Notes under the pieces: model-generated
The model's input: the letters and a program-made list of their open reading frames with translations, nothing else
Told to the model about the DNA's origin: nothing
The model's database searches: none
DNA from: Spodoptera frugiperda
Taxonomy: Eukaryota; Arthropoda; Insecta; Lepidoptera; Noctuidae
Direction: 5' to 3'
Assembly (NCBI RefSeq): GCF_023101765.2
Contig: NC_064212.1
Location: 11,470,001-11,534,000 of the forward strand
DNA length: 64,000 bases
Shown here: piece after piece, positions 37,353 to 50,884 of the stretch
Layout: every line of letters begins with the position of its first letter
Numbering within the stretch: the stretch's first letter is position 1
Program-made: the position numbers and the translations under genes

Positions 37353-37675
37353 AAACTTTTTGGTTTATACAATATTAATTTGTTTCCGGCCACTTAATCT
37401 AAAAATCTATAGAAAGCCATATAATATTTATTTTTAATTATATCTTTTTATTTTGCAAAAGGCATCTTGTACGATATTTTTTACAAAATTCAGCCAGTAC
37501 CACTTACTTTGGCATCGTTTTTGAAACTTTTTGGTGCGAGTGTAAATATTCGTGTTTATTTCTGGCCACTTAGTGTCAAAAAATTCGTGGAAGCCATAAA
37601 ATATTTATTTTTAATTATTATCTTTTTAAATTTTGTAAATGGTATCCTATGATTTATCACAAAATACAACCAGTG
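37353..37675. repeat. Diverged tandem duplication, period about 171 bp
   Basis: Two successive copies start AAACTTTTTGG at 37353 and 37524. They share CCACTTA, AAGCCATA-AATATTTATTTT and TAATTAT-ATCTTTTTA and the CAAAAT-CA-CCAGT ends. Identity is moderate, so the duplication is old. No coding potential. Confidence 0.65.
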
Positions 37676-38807
37676 ACTGATCAACGTTTCAAGTAAAACC
37701 TTTTTGATTTGTTTGGAAATAAAAAAAGAAACAATACAGATTTGTCAGTTTCATGATTTTCTATGCTTGCAAAGATTACTCTTAAAACTGTATCTACATC
37801 AACGATAAATTATCCTTTAAAATATCACAAAATGCTTTGCATACTTTAATAATAAATCTAGTCTTCTGTCTTTGAGACACAAACAAATAAATAATTAGTC
37901 AGTTTGAGTATCTCTGCTGATTATAGTCGGAAGACATCTTTAAGATAGGTAGGTACCTAAGTATATAACAACTAAGTTATGTACACACAAAACATACTTT
38001 AAATTTTACTGATAATCCAACGAAGGGTAGGCAGAAGCGTACAGACAGTATTTAGATAGTAGAGCAAAAAAGAAGAGATGTCATAACAGGATTTCCCTTT
38101 AACATATTGCGTGACCTTTTAGGGAGACGTTACAAACCACGCCACTCTCTATTTTCCAATATGCAGTCCCATACTACAAACACGTTGCCAATTGTCCACA
38201 TTACAATGTGCCATTTTCTGAGCACTTATAACCTATCTAACCCGTTTTACTTATAATATCAATGAGCAGGGTAAGGAATAAGTTTAAGTAATCATTTAAT
38301 GTATCTGTGTACAGCACTAAGACTGTGTTAATCAGAAGACTAAGGTTACCAATAGAATATGTACCTATGTGACATCAGTGATACTTTATTAAGTTTTATT
38401 ATTTCCATATACATATTTATTTAGTTCTCCCAATCAGAATACAAAGAAAAGTTGAAGGACTAGGTACTCCATACTGAGAGAAGTCGAACTGGACACCCAA
38501 AACTTGCTAGTCCCACTCATGACCACTGCACCAACGAGGCACTATGCTAATCTTCATATGTAACAAGTAATAACACGGTAGTCAAGAGTACATCAGTGTT
38601 GTTACACTTATGTCCAGATAACATCACTCTGTCTGTCCGTTGGAGAGAAATTACTGTTAACGAAGATATTCACGCTCCAAATGCATATAGTAATATATTA
38701 GAGAACCCCATTTTATACACTTAGATGTACTGTATATTGTGTATGTAGATACTTGTTTAAGAATTCAAACAGGAGTAAACACTAAGTTCTGTTATAATAT
38801 ATTTGAG

Positions 38808-38965
38808 TTCACGTTTGGTGCGGTGGCTGGGCAACTGGCTGCTGTGAAACGTGTAGCAGGTACAATTCCCGCACGGAGCAACTCTTTGTGTGATTTACTA
38901 ATTGTTGTTTCGGGTCTGGGTGTCATGAATATGTGGACTTGTATGTTATGTATGTTGCAATAAAA
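38808..38965 (+). repeat. tRNA-related SINE-like repeat
   Basis: GTGCGGTGGCTGGGCAACTG, GTGTAGCAGGTACAATTCCC and GCACGGAGCAACTCTTTGTG resemble a RNA polymerase III A-box/B-box head. GGTACAATTCC is a decayed GGTTCGATTCC B box. The tail TGTTGTTTCGGGTCTGGGTG then GTCATG is one I recall as repetitive in moths. No second copy is in the window. Confidence 0.5.
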
Positions 38966-40762
38966 TAAAACGAAGAATAGTAGTCGTGTCTGCAGCTTTC
39001 GAAGACAAAAAGATTTTTGCACAACATAAAGGATAGTTCTGTCGTTTTGGTATATTTGATAGAACAGCTCAGTGAATGTCATCTAACTCTGGATTTACTT
39101 CGTCTAAAACTATTTCTCAGAAGCGCTCAGCTACATTCGCGACTAACCAGCAACGTTTTATTACAACAGAGAAAAGGAATGTCATTAAGATAGAAATGTT
39201 CAATAAAACTATGTTCCAATTGCTACGGACATAAACGTCAACGCCGCAATGAATGGCAACATTCTCAGTTCGTGCACACGTCTTTATAATTCCTGACAAT
39301 CTTGCATCAAACACATGGCACTCCGGCGTTCCTCCGTCTATCACGCACCTATCATCCATCATCACATTTTAAGCTTTCAACACATTACCGATCGCATTTC
39401 CCGCCACATACCATGTGTAATGGCGCTGGCGACCGCCGCTAGATCACTTGCGCCGGAGCATTCCGCGGGTCGCATTACGCGGGAAGCGGTCAATTTGTCA
39501 TTTCGCTCGATATGGATCGATCATAGCCACATTGTTGTGGCCTTCTAATAAAGCCGTCGCTGTCTTGTTACTATGTGATCCGATTTGTTGTTCCGCATTT
39601 TTATGTGAGTCAGAGCTTTTTTGAAATTGCTTTTCTAAGAACTGGGTATTAGGGTACTAGGGTTGGCTACCAAATAGTCTTTATGTGAAAGCTTCAAAAT
39701 AAATGGATAACCTAATTAAACCAGATTGAAATAATAATTAGTTTCAAACTATAAAAAATAATTTTAATTTATATTCTGACAATTAACGCATGTCGTAGGC
39801 GCAGAAACGTGTCAGATTCCAGTAAAATTTAACAACAAGGATATCGCCACACAATTAAATAAAAGTTATTCTAAATATTTCTAAATTAACATCGTATCAT
39901 TCCGATTCGCATCGAATCGATCTATGTCCGACTATTCGATTCTCAATCGATTCGTTGAGGAGTCGACTCGGTGAAGCCATCTCTAGTTCAATGAACTTGC
40001 TGAATACCTAACTTCTAAGTTTTTGCTGTCAACGCTTTGTAACCACGTGAACAAAGTTAGGATCAAGTAAATAGCTAGCTTGAGGTATTATAGGGTCATT
40101 AAGCATAATTGTCATGAGTCAAAGTATGTTTTAAATGGTGCGTCAGTCGCGGCGTAGTGTATAAAGTATAATTATATGAGTTTTTAAATATTTTGGTCTA
40201 AAAGATCTGTTTTCTTCATTGATTGTCGTGTTCGTACTTATTTCGAATAAATTGTAATACAAAAATGGTAGCTACTACAGAATTATGAAAGTTCAACAAT
40301 GTATTTTAGAGAAAATCTGAACTAATTATGTACCTAGTATTTAAACTCAAAAATATTTAAGTTTTATTTAAAGATACAAAATGTATAAAAGTGTATAAAA
40401 TGACTATACCTACGCAACTCCCGTCAACGCAACATACACGTGTTAGAGTTTCGTAGCACTCACCTACGAACTTGCTACGAGCAACATTTGGACAGTTCAA
40501 ATGGCGTAGAGCCGTAGACGATACTATTATTGATAGGTAAATTATAATAATATATAACCTTAGTTACCAATTAGTTATCTACCTAAATTAATGTCAAAAA
40601 ATGCCCGTTTTGACCTTTAACTTGATTTAGCTGTATGAGACGACAATCTTGCCCCACTGTTAGACTTTGAACTTAGTATTTTTAGTAATAAGTTTTGACA
40701 ATTATAACTAACTTTGTTAGCTTTATATTATGTTTGTGTAGGTAAGTATATGGACCAAATAT

Positions 40763-40950
40763 GGGGTCCAGTAGGGCTGATGCCGACCCGGAGCTGCGGA
40801 CTGCCTAGCAGGTTACCGGGGCTCCGGTTCTAAAAGCAGGAGTAGGAACGGGGTGGCTTTGAGGCAGTAAGAGTCAAAAGTCTAACATTCCCTCTCGCCA
40901 CGCCCAAGGCGGGAGAAGGCATTGGATAGTTTACCCCCTCAAAAAATGGC
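40763..40950 (+). repeat. Family B repeat, full-looking copy
   Basis: CCGGAGCTGCGGACTGCCTA, AAAAGCAGGAGTAGGAACGG, AGTAAGAGTC and GGCGGGAGAAGGCATTGGAT run in the same order as the copy at 45000-45165. Reversed fragments occur at 33990 and 56920. Confidence 0.75.
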
Positions 40951-41514
40951 AAGTAAATGGGCTGTAATAATTTCAATACTGTTCGAATAGTTAATCGTAA
41001 TTCTGAAATTAGATTCGTGGAGCATATCCACAACATTAAGCTTAAGCAACTTAAATTCTTACATTTTATTATATGTCCATTCTTGAATGAAGTATGATAC
41101 TTACTAAAGAAATCGTGGCTCACAAGAGAGTGGTCTTATCTTTATCGCTAATAAAGTAAAAACCCTAAGTATCAGTGTCACGTCATATCAGTAATGTTAA
41201 TTCAGATTTGCGGTAGTTGTAAACTTAATACAATCGTACGTATATAAAATTGATCGAATACTCGTCTGAAAGTAGATCGTTTGGCGGTTTTAACGGAATC
41301 CGTCAGCGTCGTGTAACTGTAAGCGGTGGCGGCCATCTTGTTGTTTATTTCGGGAATCTTGGACCATTTTTTTTTTAATAAGAACTTGTATTTTTTATAA
41401 CTTTAAGGAAAAATTCAGGTGTTATATAGATAAGCGTTTATTTGCAATCTTCAGGTCTACATTGGGTTAAATTGTGTGTATAATAAAATATAATATCTGT
41501 ATAATGTATATGTA

Positions 41515-41710
41515 TAACTAGCTACTTCCGCGCGGTTTCACCCGCTCTGCTTGGCTCCTATTGGTCATAGCGTGATGTTTTATAGCCTATAGCCTTCCTC
41601 GATAAATGCACTACCCAACACAAAAAGAATTATTCAAATCAGACCAGTAGTTCCAGAGATTAGCGCGTTCAAACAAACAAACTCTTCAGCTTTATAATAT
41701 TAGTATAGGT
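41515..41710 (+). repeat. Fragment of a long dispersed repeat
   Basis: AACTAGCTACTTCCGCGCGG ... CAGACCAGTAGTTCCAGAGA and GCGTTCAAACAAACAAACTC has the layout of the common moth repeat whose better copy starts at about 62730 (GACTAGCTTTTGCCCGCGAC). It ends in TATAATATTAGTATAGG, a typical tail in my memory. The class is probably a non-LTR retrotransposon 3' end or Helitron-like, not decided. Confidence 0.5.
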
Positions 41711-42184
41711 ATTAAATATTGTATTACTTGTTTAATATTGTATAAACTAAATCGCTTGTAAAGGATATGGTTATATACATCTATTTATTCCGTTATACAT
41801 ACAAGTTTAGACAAAATATTGCCTGTATCTATTTTATACGTTTTATTTTATGATTGAAAAATATATTTGATATTTTTCAAATCATTTGAAATTGAAAGAA
41901 ATGCGTGTGAACATATTATTATTCTAGTTGGGAACATGAAACGTTTCAATATAGTTTCAATATCGTCCGCTACGATTTGTCTCGAGATTGACTCACGCGC
42001 AGCCGTGGGACTCTCTACGTAATTTGCAGCCACACATTTGAAAGTTTGTGAGAACTTCCAACTAGGTCTGTGTCCTATAATGGATTTATCCTGAGAAAGT
42101 TTCAATCGCAGTAAGTAGGTTTATTTAAAAAAAAATCGAAAGGATTTGGAAAAATAATCGGCACACGGCGAGAAACAAATATCA

Positions 42185-42250
42185 GATAATTTATTCTAAG
42201 TAACTAATTACTTAGAATAAATAAGTTTTGTTTAACTTATTTATTTTGAA
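42185..42250. repeat. Short perfect palindromes
   Basis: TTTATTCTAAGTAA-CTAA-TTACTTAGAATAAA is a perfect 14-bp inverted repeat at about 42191-42222. It is followed by an AATAAATAAGTTTTG / TTAACTTATTTATT hairpin. It may be the remnant of a foldback element. Confidence 0.6.
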
Positions 42251-42549
42251 GAGTATAATCATTGCAACATCTTAATATCTTTCAACCAACTAGTTGTTTG
42301 ATCATAATGATATTGTTTTGTATACAACAATGTCAAAGTCTTTTCGTAGGTCAATCGCCTTAGTAATTTGCAACCAGTCTTCAATTTCTTTCTGCACGAT
42401 CATAAAACAATATTTTTTACACCATTTTTATAATTATATGTATTAAAATGTAGTGGTAATTGGAGGAAGTGAGTTATTTCGTCGTTGGACTCGTGAATGG
42501 GAGACGTCTGCTGATATTATTCTGTTTAATAGCGTGAGGAACAGTAGAT

Positions 42550-42695
42550 GGCGTGGATTAGACTTCGCATTCCATCAGCAATTGGCTGAGGTGACGTAGG
42601 GTTGTGTGTGAGCACATGTAGGCTGCGTCATTGCTTACCACCAGGCGAGATAGTGGTCAAACGTCGAACCATGAAATATATATAAAAAATGTAGT
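42550..42695 (+). repeat. Family D repeat, 3' part
   Basis: CATTGCTTACCACCAGGCGA then GATAGTGGTCAAACGTCGAA and an A-rich end match 35810-35870 with few changes. The 5' part is too diverged to align by eye. Confidence 0.6.
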
Positions 42696-43056
42696 CTCTT
42701 GTTAAGGTGTTGATAGATTGATATATCTGTTAATTATTTTTTAAAGGCTTTTAGTGAACATATTCTGCATTTTTAATTCATAAACAATGATGGATAAAAA
42801 TAGTCCTATTGGTGGTTATAAGTCACTAAACTTACAAAAGATAGGTTATTTGACAAGATCTCCTTAAAGTTGTGAGAAAATTCTATTGTTAATAATTAAT
42901 ATCCTTTAATTTCCTGCATAACATTAAAAAATTATCGAAGATTTGTGTCCCCTTCTTAATATACATTATGTATAATAACACTTCTTTAAAACCATTGAAA
43001 TATACTGTTTCTTCTAAAAATGTTTTCTTTACAACTTATTTTCTAACATTCGTCAG

Positions 43057-43276
43057 CCCTATAGGTGTCAGGAGTTGCGTAAGTGACATTCCTGGGAAGG
43101 TGTTTTTTAGTGAGCACGAACGCTCAGCGGAACGGATCTATGGTATTCCCATCTGGAGCAAAGTCGACACGATAAAGAAGCTAATGAACTATTCTGTGCT
43201 TGGATCTGTTCCGATGTGGGTGTTGATCACGATTGACGATTATATTGAAGGCTACGAGCTTGTGTGTCTTGTATGA
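43057..43276 (+). CDS. Candidate terminal coding exon, function unknown
   Basis: A textbook acceptor precedes it: CTAAC branch-point word, pyrimidine-rich TGTTTTCTTT upstream and TTCGTCAG at 43056. The open frame (entered in phase 2) runs to TGA at 43274-43276. It reads PIGVRSCVSDIPGKVFF, SEHERSAERIYGIPIW, SKVDTIKKLMNYSVLG and ends near IDDYIEGYELVCLV. Balanced composition and mixed codon use differ from the AT-driven random frames around. I do not recognise the family. Upstream exons are not identified; the candidate at 32550 would need at least one intervening exon to fix the phase. A retroposed fragment is the main alternative. Confidence 0.35.
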
Positions 43277-44454
43277 GTAGTCATCTATTAGTTGACGAAG
43301 ATGCTATGTTATATTAAGTGTGCTATTTTTAATAATGATCATATATCATGTAACCAGATATTTAATTTGTTAACTTTATTCTTTTGGGTAGTCTGTAAAG
43401 AAATAGAAACTGCTACATGTGTGTGATGCTGCGTCAACTCTATCCGTACATCCGTACAACCTATTATGATAATCGTACTCGGACATAGGTTTCCTCCAAA
43501 AGTCTCCATCACTTTCTATCTCTTGTCACCTTTATCTAATTTGCGCCAACTGTAGGCGATGTATGTTTATTATTAGATACATCAAAATATAAATACTTTC
43601 CTTAATAATACAAGCACATAATATTTCCACTACCATCCGCCATCTTGAACTGTAAACGATGCTGACGTCACAGATACCCTTAGCAAATGCGAAGGAATTT
43701 CCTTAAATTCCTTCGTCTTGGAAGTGGGACATTATTTGGAACGAAATAACAAAACGTAATGTTTCTAAACATCGGTCCCGACAAATGTCTCCCGTTCTTG
43801 GGCGGGACGGTGCGATGGAGCCGTGGGAACGGACCAGCGCCTACTTTCTGGCAATTAATACCAACTCCAAGGTGTTTAGTTTTATTTTAATACTTGGTAC
43901 AGGGTAGGGCTGGCAGGAATTCAAGTTTGGGAAGGCGTTTAGATTAAAAAAATGAGAAAATAGAAAAGAGTTTCTGGAGATTTAAGTAGCGAGATTTGTT
44001 TTTTTTTGATAAGTGTTCACTTCCTTTCAATAAAAGTACTTCTATTACTCATCACTTGTAACACAACCAATCAATTGCGTATTTTAACCAACAAGCTTAT
44101 TATACACCAAATGTTATGTTAAAAATAAAAAAAACATCCTTAAACACCATTAAAGGACTATTAGTAAAATTTTGCGCTAAGATGACGTAGATGGCTAAAC
44201 TTGGTCATTCGGTACTTAAAAAACGTATAATTATCGTGTAATATTAAACGTTAAAGTATGTATGTATGTACGTAAGCTCGGACGGTGGATTAAAGCAGTG
44301 TCTTGGTGGTCATTTGGATCCTTTGACGTAATACGCCTGATTTTATGACATCTTTAATGGATCAAGTTGTCCTTCATTTGTGTCATTTAAAATATATATG
44401 GGTTACAATGTTTGCATATACATAACACAACGCAAGTGTTGTTTTACGTCGGTT

Positions 44455-44535
44455 TTCTGTGAGGCCGTGATATCACTCCGGTCCAGCCGGCTTATTCGTG
44501 CTGAAGCATGGCTCTCCTACACTTAACCATTAATG
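44455..44535. repeat. SINE-like fragment
   Basis: GTGATATCACTCCGGTCCAG, CCGGCTTATTCGTGCTGAAG and CATGGCTCTCCTACACTTAA share the GCATGGCTCTCC-ACACTT core with 13165-13190. I recall the first words as a repetitive element in noctuid moths. Confidence 0.45.
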
Positions 44536-44999
44536 ACCTACGATTTTTACAACTGATATCGAGATCTGCTCTACAGTCGCAGTTGCAATCAACTGAAACA
44601 GTTGAATTAAACCATTTGCAATAATAACAGCACTAGTTAATCTGTCATTGAAAAAGCCTTCAGCTCCGTACAAGTGCATCGACCGCTCGATTTTATCTTT
44701 TACGCTACATTTCGAAGCTTCAAGAGTTTCGGTACGGATTTAAATTTTAATCAAGTCTTTAGTTCGTGATACTGATAACCGAATCATTCTTATTCTGGTT
44801 ACTGCATTGTAGTGAAGTTTTTACTTTAATCTCGGGGGAAAAACATCGAGAGTTTTAGTATCCGGATTTAAGTATGAGATTACCGATTTCAGTCTAACGT
44901 TGGACTATTTTAGTTATTGTTCTTACAGTTCAGCTTGAAAACAATGCCTACAGACACAAATCTATAGGCCATAACGAACCATCAGACCACCATAGATGC

Positions 45000-45165
45000 C
45001 CTCAGTGGGGCTGATGCCTGATCCGGAGCTACGGACTACCTAGCTCCGGCTCGAAAAGCAGGAGTAGGAACGGGGTGATTTTTAGTCAGTAAGAGTCTGA
45101 CACTTCCTTTCGCTTTGCTCAGGGCGGGAGAAGTCATTGGATGATTTTCCCTCCTTACAAAAAAG
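45000..45165 (+). repeat. Family B repeat copy
   Basis: GATCCGGAGCTACGGACTAC, GCTCGAAAAGCAGGAGTAGG, AACGGGGTGATTTTTAGTCA and GGGCGGGAGAAGTCATTGGA match 40763-40950 throughout with scattered changes. Confidence 0.75.
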
Positions 45166-45705
45166 GGCTGTTATAAATTAAAAATTATAAATTGTTGATT
45201 GAATATGGAATTATTATATAATAGCGCAGTCAGTACATAGCTTACTTTTTAAATCGAGTTGAGCACAGAACCCTTTTTTTAACTTAGTTGAAAATGAAAC
45301 GCCAGTATCAAGTGAATACTAATTGAAGAAAGTCCTACAATTTAGGTCGATGTTTAATGTCGATCGATTAATGTAAGTACTCGTAATCGATATATTTGGT
45401 TGTTTATCGATTTAATTAATAGCACTTTTGGATTGAGCCTGATGCTTTTATCCTTTGTTGGATTAATGGTCTATTTTGTTATTTTCAATAACAGTTACCT
45501 GCCGCTATCTGCCGGATAAAGTAATCGTGCTATGGACAGAGTTACGACACTTGAAGTTTCCTCGTGTGAAAATACTTGAATGGAATGCCTTTGATTCAGT
45601 GTTGTTGAACTTTGTATTATCTTAATACTTTTGTGTATAAAGATATTATGTAGATAAATTAACTAAGTACTTAGATGTAAATCTCTATAGCTCAAGTTAT
45701 TTTTA

Positions 45706-45781
45706 GTCTTTGGATTCTATTCTATTATCTATTTTTTGTCTTTGGATTCTATTCTATTATCTATTCTATTATCTATTTTTC
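45706..45781. repeat. Tandem repeat (32-bp unit with inner 10-bp repeats)
   Basis: GTCTTTGGATTCTATTCTAT-TATCTATTTTTT is repeated twice in tandem. The second copy is expanded by an extra TCTATTATCTAT unit. This is slippage-type simple repeat. Confidence 0.8.
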
Positions 45782-46458
45782 ATAATAACTATCGTGAGAC
45801 CTACTAAATTAACTAAAAATCACGGTTTACTCACGTAGTAGGCTGTCGCCGCGATTGTGCACGTGCTCATGATGAAGAGTCCCCCTGTGACTCGAAACTA
45901 GTAGTACGTACTCGAAAGTGGTAGATCTATTTTCGTTCAGAGAAGATTTTACTTCTGAAGTGTTTTGTTGCTAATCAAAGGCTAAATAAAACGAGTCTTA
46001 GTAGTAGAAAACGGTGTTCCTATTGTGTCAAGTGTTTGGCAATAGTCTCGCCCTTATTAGCAATTGAAACCCGTAATTTATAATTATAGGTTTATTGATT
46101 TATGACTACATTACGAGTACAAAACAGAATAAGGATTCGCTTGAAATGTAATTTATGAATCGGGTCTCAAAAATTTAGTCCAACCTTTATTGCTTTTAAA
46201 GCAATTCTGTAACAATATAAGTAATAACAATATAGAGGTGGTTACAAAATGTACCTAAATGTGTTGGTTGCATCATAGTGAGGTCATTCACACGGCGCAG
46301 GCGCACTTGTTAGAAACCGTCTGAATCGTCGATTCGGCACATTGCGCCCGATTGTTTCACGAAGTGCGATGTGTCACGATATGTAACTCTCATTGTGATT
46401 GGGAGCGGTTGCAGCCATCTTTTAAACTGATTGAGACATTGATTTTTATTGGAAAGTT

Positions 46459-46651
46459 TTAAGGTGAGTATAGACTATAGCATGTACTTGTAACAGAACA
46501 ACGAGCCGCTCTATGATATGTTCTAGTGTATCATCCTTTTACGAACTAAAATGCTTTGGAAACTGAGCTTTTGCCTGTATTGTACCATTCGTAAGAACGT
46601 TACATTACACAGAAATGCTCCAGAAAATGTTGTAGTCTATACTTACCTTTA
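46459..46651. mobile_element. 187-bp foldback MITE with TTA duplication
   Basis: Element 46462-46648 with ends AGGTGAGTATAGACTATAGC and GTAGTCTATACTTACCT, inverted repeats of about 24 bp with four mismatches. TTA flanks both sides (46459-46461, 46649-46651). Inner arms pair loosely (CATTTTCTGGAGC against GCTTTGGAAAC). Non-coding. The TTA duplication again suggests PIF/Harbinger mobilisation. Confidence 0.65.
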
Positions 46652-49600
46652 GATTCTTATAATCAAGGGTCCGTTGTTGTTTTCTTCAATGGTTCTGTCA
46701 GATAAACTATAATGATTCAACGAAGCCCTCTGGGAATTGCCAATTCTCGTATATTGAACTTTATTATAATATATATTATATTATTTAATATCTTATTGAC
46801 AACAGAAGATAATCACATCACCTCATATATCAAAAGCCTATAAGTGGTTACTGTTGACCAAAGACCTCTTCTTGCACGGAGAAGGTTTGAGCATTAATCA
46901 CCGCGCTTGCTCAATGCGGATTGGCATAGAAGTTAATTTGATATTCAAACAATATTTGAGAACAACACATCCAATAATGTGCTTGCCCTCATTTTTAGTT
47001 TTATACAGATTATCTTCAAGTGCCATGCACTTGTCTTTTTATAATATATTTCTAATTACACTTTGTCAGATCTTCATGATTCTTGTTGCAGTAAATTACT
47101 ATGCAATCTTGGAACATTTTACATAGGAATCTTGTGAACCTGTGAACGGGACCAAGGATACGTTTAACTATATTCCAACACCCATTCCATACTTCCTTAG
47201 TGCTTAGAACTTGAAAGTAAAATCTATTAGCGTCTCGTTTCGGGGCTTAAGAGAAAGTCCGTAATAAACTATAAGTTAATTTACCACGCTAAATTGGAAA
47301 TTTACAGTCAGCTCATCCCACGCGAGTCTGACTTACCGAGGGAAACCAGCTAAGTATTAATATGTGGGTGTCAGTTTGTCTATTTAATACGTATAGTTAA
47401 GTTCCCAATCCTGTGCGAAGTTGTACGTTATTGAACTGTCTGGTCCGAATTATTATGGTTGCTACTATGTTGCTTGTTAAACTCATTGTATTCTCATTTA
47501 GGGCACGTTACTGTACTGACTTGCATACACATTATATTTGAATGCTGTGTATATCTTTAATTGATGTAAACACTAGTCTGTATCAATGCTAACTTTTGTT
47601 AAAATTGGTGAATAATTGCATTAAAAAAACTTAGTGCCGACCCTAACATAATTAAGAAGATCAATGATGTTTACTCAGACGTTACGATCTCGACATTTGA
47701 CCCTAAGGTCATAGGAACATCCTGGCATCGGCAGGTGTATCTAACATGTTTCGTCATTCCAAATGAAGTTGATTATAAAGATTTTTGAAGTTTTATATTT
47801 GTTTTCTTGTTTAACATGTTTATATTGAGTACAAGTTAATAAGGAGATCATCACGGCTACATAAATTTTTGCTCTAACGAAAAAAAGGTCATTTGGAACA
47901 ATAGTTAACATAAACACTAAAGTTGACGGATTCAAGATGTAGAAGCTATACAAGGATGAAGATTTATATATTCATATATTCATTGCTTTATTGGTGGTTA
48001 GGAAACGCAAAATAATGATCAATATTGCTAGAAAAGGCCAGAAAACAATGAACTCTTTTGAGTATAAAATCTTTATGATGTATCTATGTTATTATTATTT
48101 TCTTTATAAAAAGTTCAGTACGTTAATCTAATTCAGTATATACAATACTTTTATTATAGTCAGACGTAGTCACGAGCTGCTCTATAATGCAATTAGTAAG
48201 AATCTAAACTGAACTTATAAAAACAGTCATTAAGGGCAGTTTTACCGAATTAATTATTCGCTTCATACTTCCTTTAATTGGGGTACAGTACTGTAACATA
48301 ATAATAACTACTTTTTACCGTTAATTAGTAAAGATCATCAAACTATGTAGTCCAGTACGTGTGCTGTATAGTAAGGTGTGCGGTGTGTGGTCCTCCGTTG
48401 ATGTCTTACAATAACCATGAATGTTGCAATAAAATAATATAATTATTAATTATTAGTGATAAATGAAGTTTTACTACGTGAAATCGACTAGTTTTAGTAC
48501 CGTACAACCTGTGTTTTATAGAAAATAGCAAGTTTTTACGAAACGAAAACAAAATAAACAAGTTCTTAATACATCACACAGGAAACAGAGCATTAAGTAT
48601 TTAAAGCCTACGAGTACTTGTGCCTTGGTAAACAAAAGTGCGCATTAAGGTGATATTCCCGTAAACACTCTACTTAATGTTCTGAAAGTACCGTTAGTAA
48701 AACTACCAAAGCATAACTCTTTAGTTCAGGCATTCTCAATCTTTTTCGTCTATTGAAGACTAAAATTACACTTTTTATTTAGAAGCGCTTATTAGAATTG
48801 GAGAGAAATTGTACTTGTTTATTGCAAAGGCAATATATTTATTGGTTTATATACTTTGGTATATAATACATAAAATAGGTATATATACCTAAGGTACTTA
48901 ATGATAAATCTTATACCTAAGCTAAATATTTTTTTCAGTAATAACTCATATTTAAGTAAAAGTTCATGAAACTAACCTAGGTAGTAAGTAGGTGCTAAGA
49001 TATTTAAAGAATAATTTTATTTAAAAAAGCGGGTCAGTTACTATTTCAAGAATAATATAACGTTACAATTAAAATTAAAAATTAAATTAATTTACGTACC
49101 AAGCTTTTATAAGAGCTTCATGCATGCCTATATTAAAATACCATCGTAGTAAAAAATGTTAATTCTCCGCTACGGTGTGGACAATGGCGGGCGTAGCGAC
49201 CATAGACCACGGATAGGCGGCGGCCATTTTAATTTTGTAATTAAACATGCCCAAGCAGCGTGAAGCGAGATCATTCACCGGAGTTATCATTACAATTACT
49301 ATTTTACAGAGTACGATTAAAGAAATAGGTTTACTATATAATATAATTATGTACACCACTTGTATAATGACTGCTGCCATGCTCTAGTGATTGGGTAATG
49401 ACTAGGGATCATCGTAAATCGGGGTAAAATGTGATATCAATGTCTTGAGTCTTTTTAAACACTGTTTTGAAAACTTGAGTCTGAAATATCTGCAATGATT
49501 TTTGAAACTTTTTGAATGGAAGGTAGAATTGTTTTAAATTAATAACAAGACAATATTTAGAATATGAAGTACATTATTCAGAATTTTAGAATGATTTCCC

Positions 49601-49844
49601 TACAGTTTTAACGTGTTTTCCACGATTTCTTCATCAAACGAGTCTATACCTTATGTAAACTTCATAAGTGTTATATATCAAGAGCAATGCATTTTCCTCA
49701 AGTAAAACAATTGCATAATTATTATAGTTTATGTATCCGACTGTAACACGTCCTGTCTGCGCGTGCACATATCGCTAAAAAAGTTAAAACATGCAATGTG
49801 CGTCGAGGGAAATGAACTAGAACGGTTTTCATATATTATGTATC

Positions 49845-49905
49845 TAGGTAGGTAGGTACGAGGTATATACTATATACATAAGTAGGTAGTACGTACGTAC
49901 GTCAT
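49845..49905. repeat. GGTA/GTAC microsatellite
   Basis: TAGGTAGGTAGGTACGAGGT and further on AGTAGGTAGTACGTACGTAC form an interrupted tetranucleotide repeat. Confidence 0.75.
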
Positions 49906-50884
49906 TTTATGCATAGGATTTCAATAAAAACGTTTGTACGCTTTGATGACTGTCTGGAATGTTTTTAACATATTAACGCGCCTTTTCCACTTAGGGGAGG
50001 CTTTTGCAATTACCATAAATGCTATGCTATTGCTGAAAGTTCCAAAATTTAATAATTCAAGAATACTTTAAATTATAAATGATAAATGATATTTATTTTG
50101 TAAATAGGTTTCAAGATAACACAAACACACACATTTCCTCAGTAACTCAGTAGTCATAGTCTCTTTTAAAGTCAAATGAAATAAAGAATAATGTGAGAGA
50201 ATTCTTCAAATCTGAATTATCAATCTGGTACATCTATAATAAAACTCTAACAGAGTGGGTAAAAATCTAACTGAAAATAATAACAATTATTTTCATCTAA
50301 CTACAGAGTGGTTTTGTAGTTAGAAAAGTATAACTAATTTATTTTTGCTTAAAAAGATTAAACATACCAATCTAAGAGCTAGCATACTTTTAATCTTAAT
50401 CCATGAATGCAGTTTTTATTTAACATCAAATTTTATAGCATCTTTTTCAAAAGACTCCTCATTTCTGACATTAAAATAGTTTAAATATTTGATCTAGCAA
50501 TTTATTGACATTTTGCATTGTTCGATCGACATTCCATTGGTTTTTATGACGCCTTAGCAGAGATTTTTGCAGAGAAATGTTTATTCTGTTGTCTTTTTTT
50601 TGTAAAGATAGAGACATATTCGACGGGGCTATTAGGGGACGGGAAAATTGTATTTATCACTTTTCTGGTGAGCGAAGCCACTTAAACAGCCAAGTGAGAA
50701 ACGCTTTTCACAATCTCACAGAAAATCGGGAAACGGTTATCACAACCTCACAGAAAATCTGAAGACGGTATTAACGACCTCACAGAAAATCGGTGTGAGA
50801 CAATGCGTTCTTAATGATTCCCAATCTTCTCACCCCCAAAAGCCGGGAACGTACTTGTAACATATGTTGCGGGTTCATTTTTTT

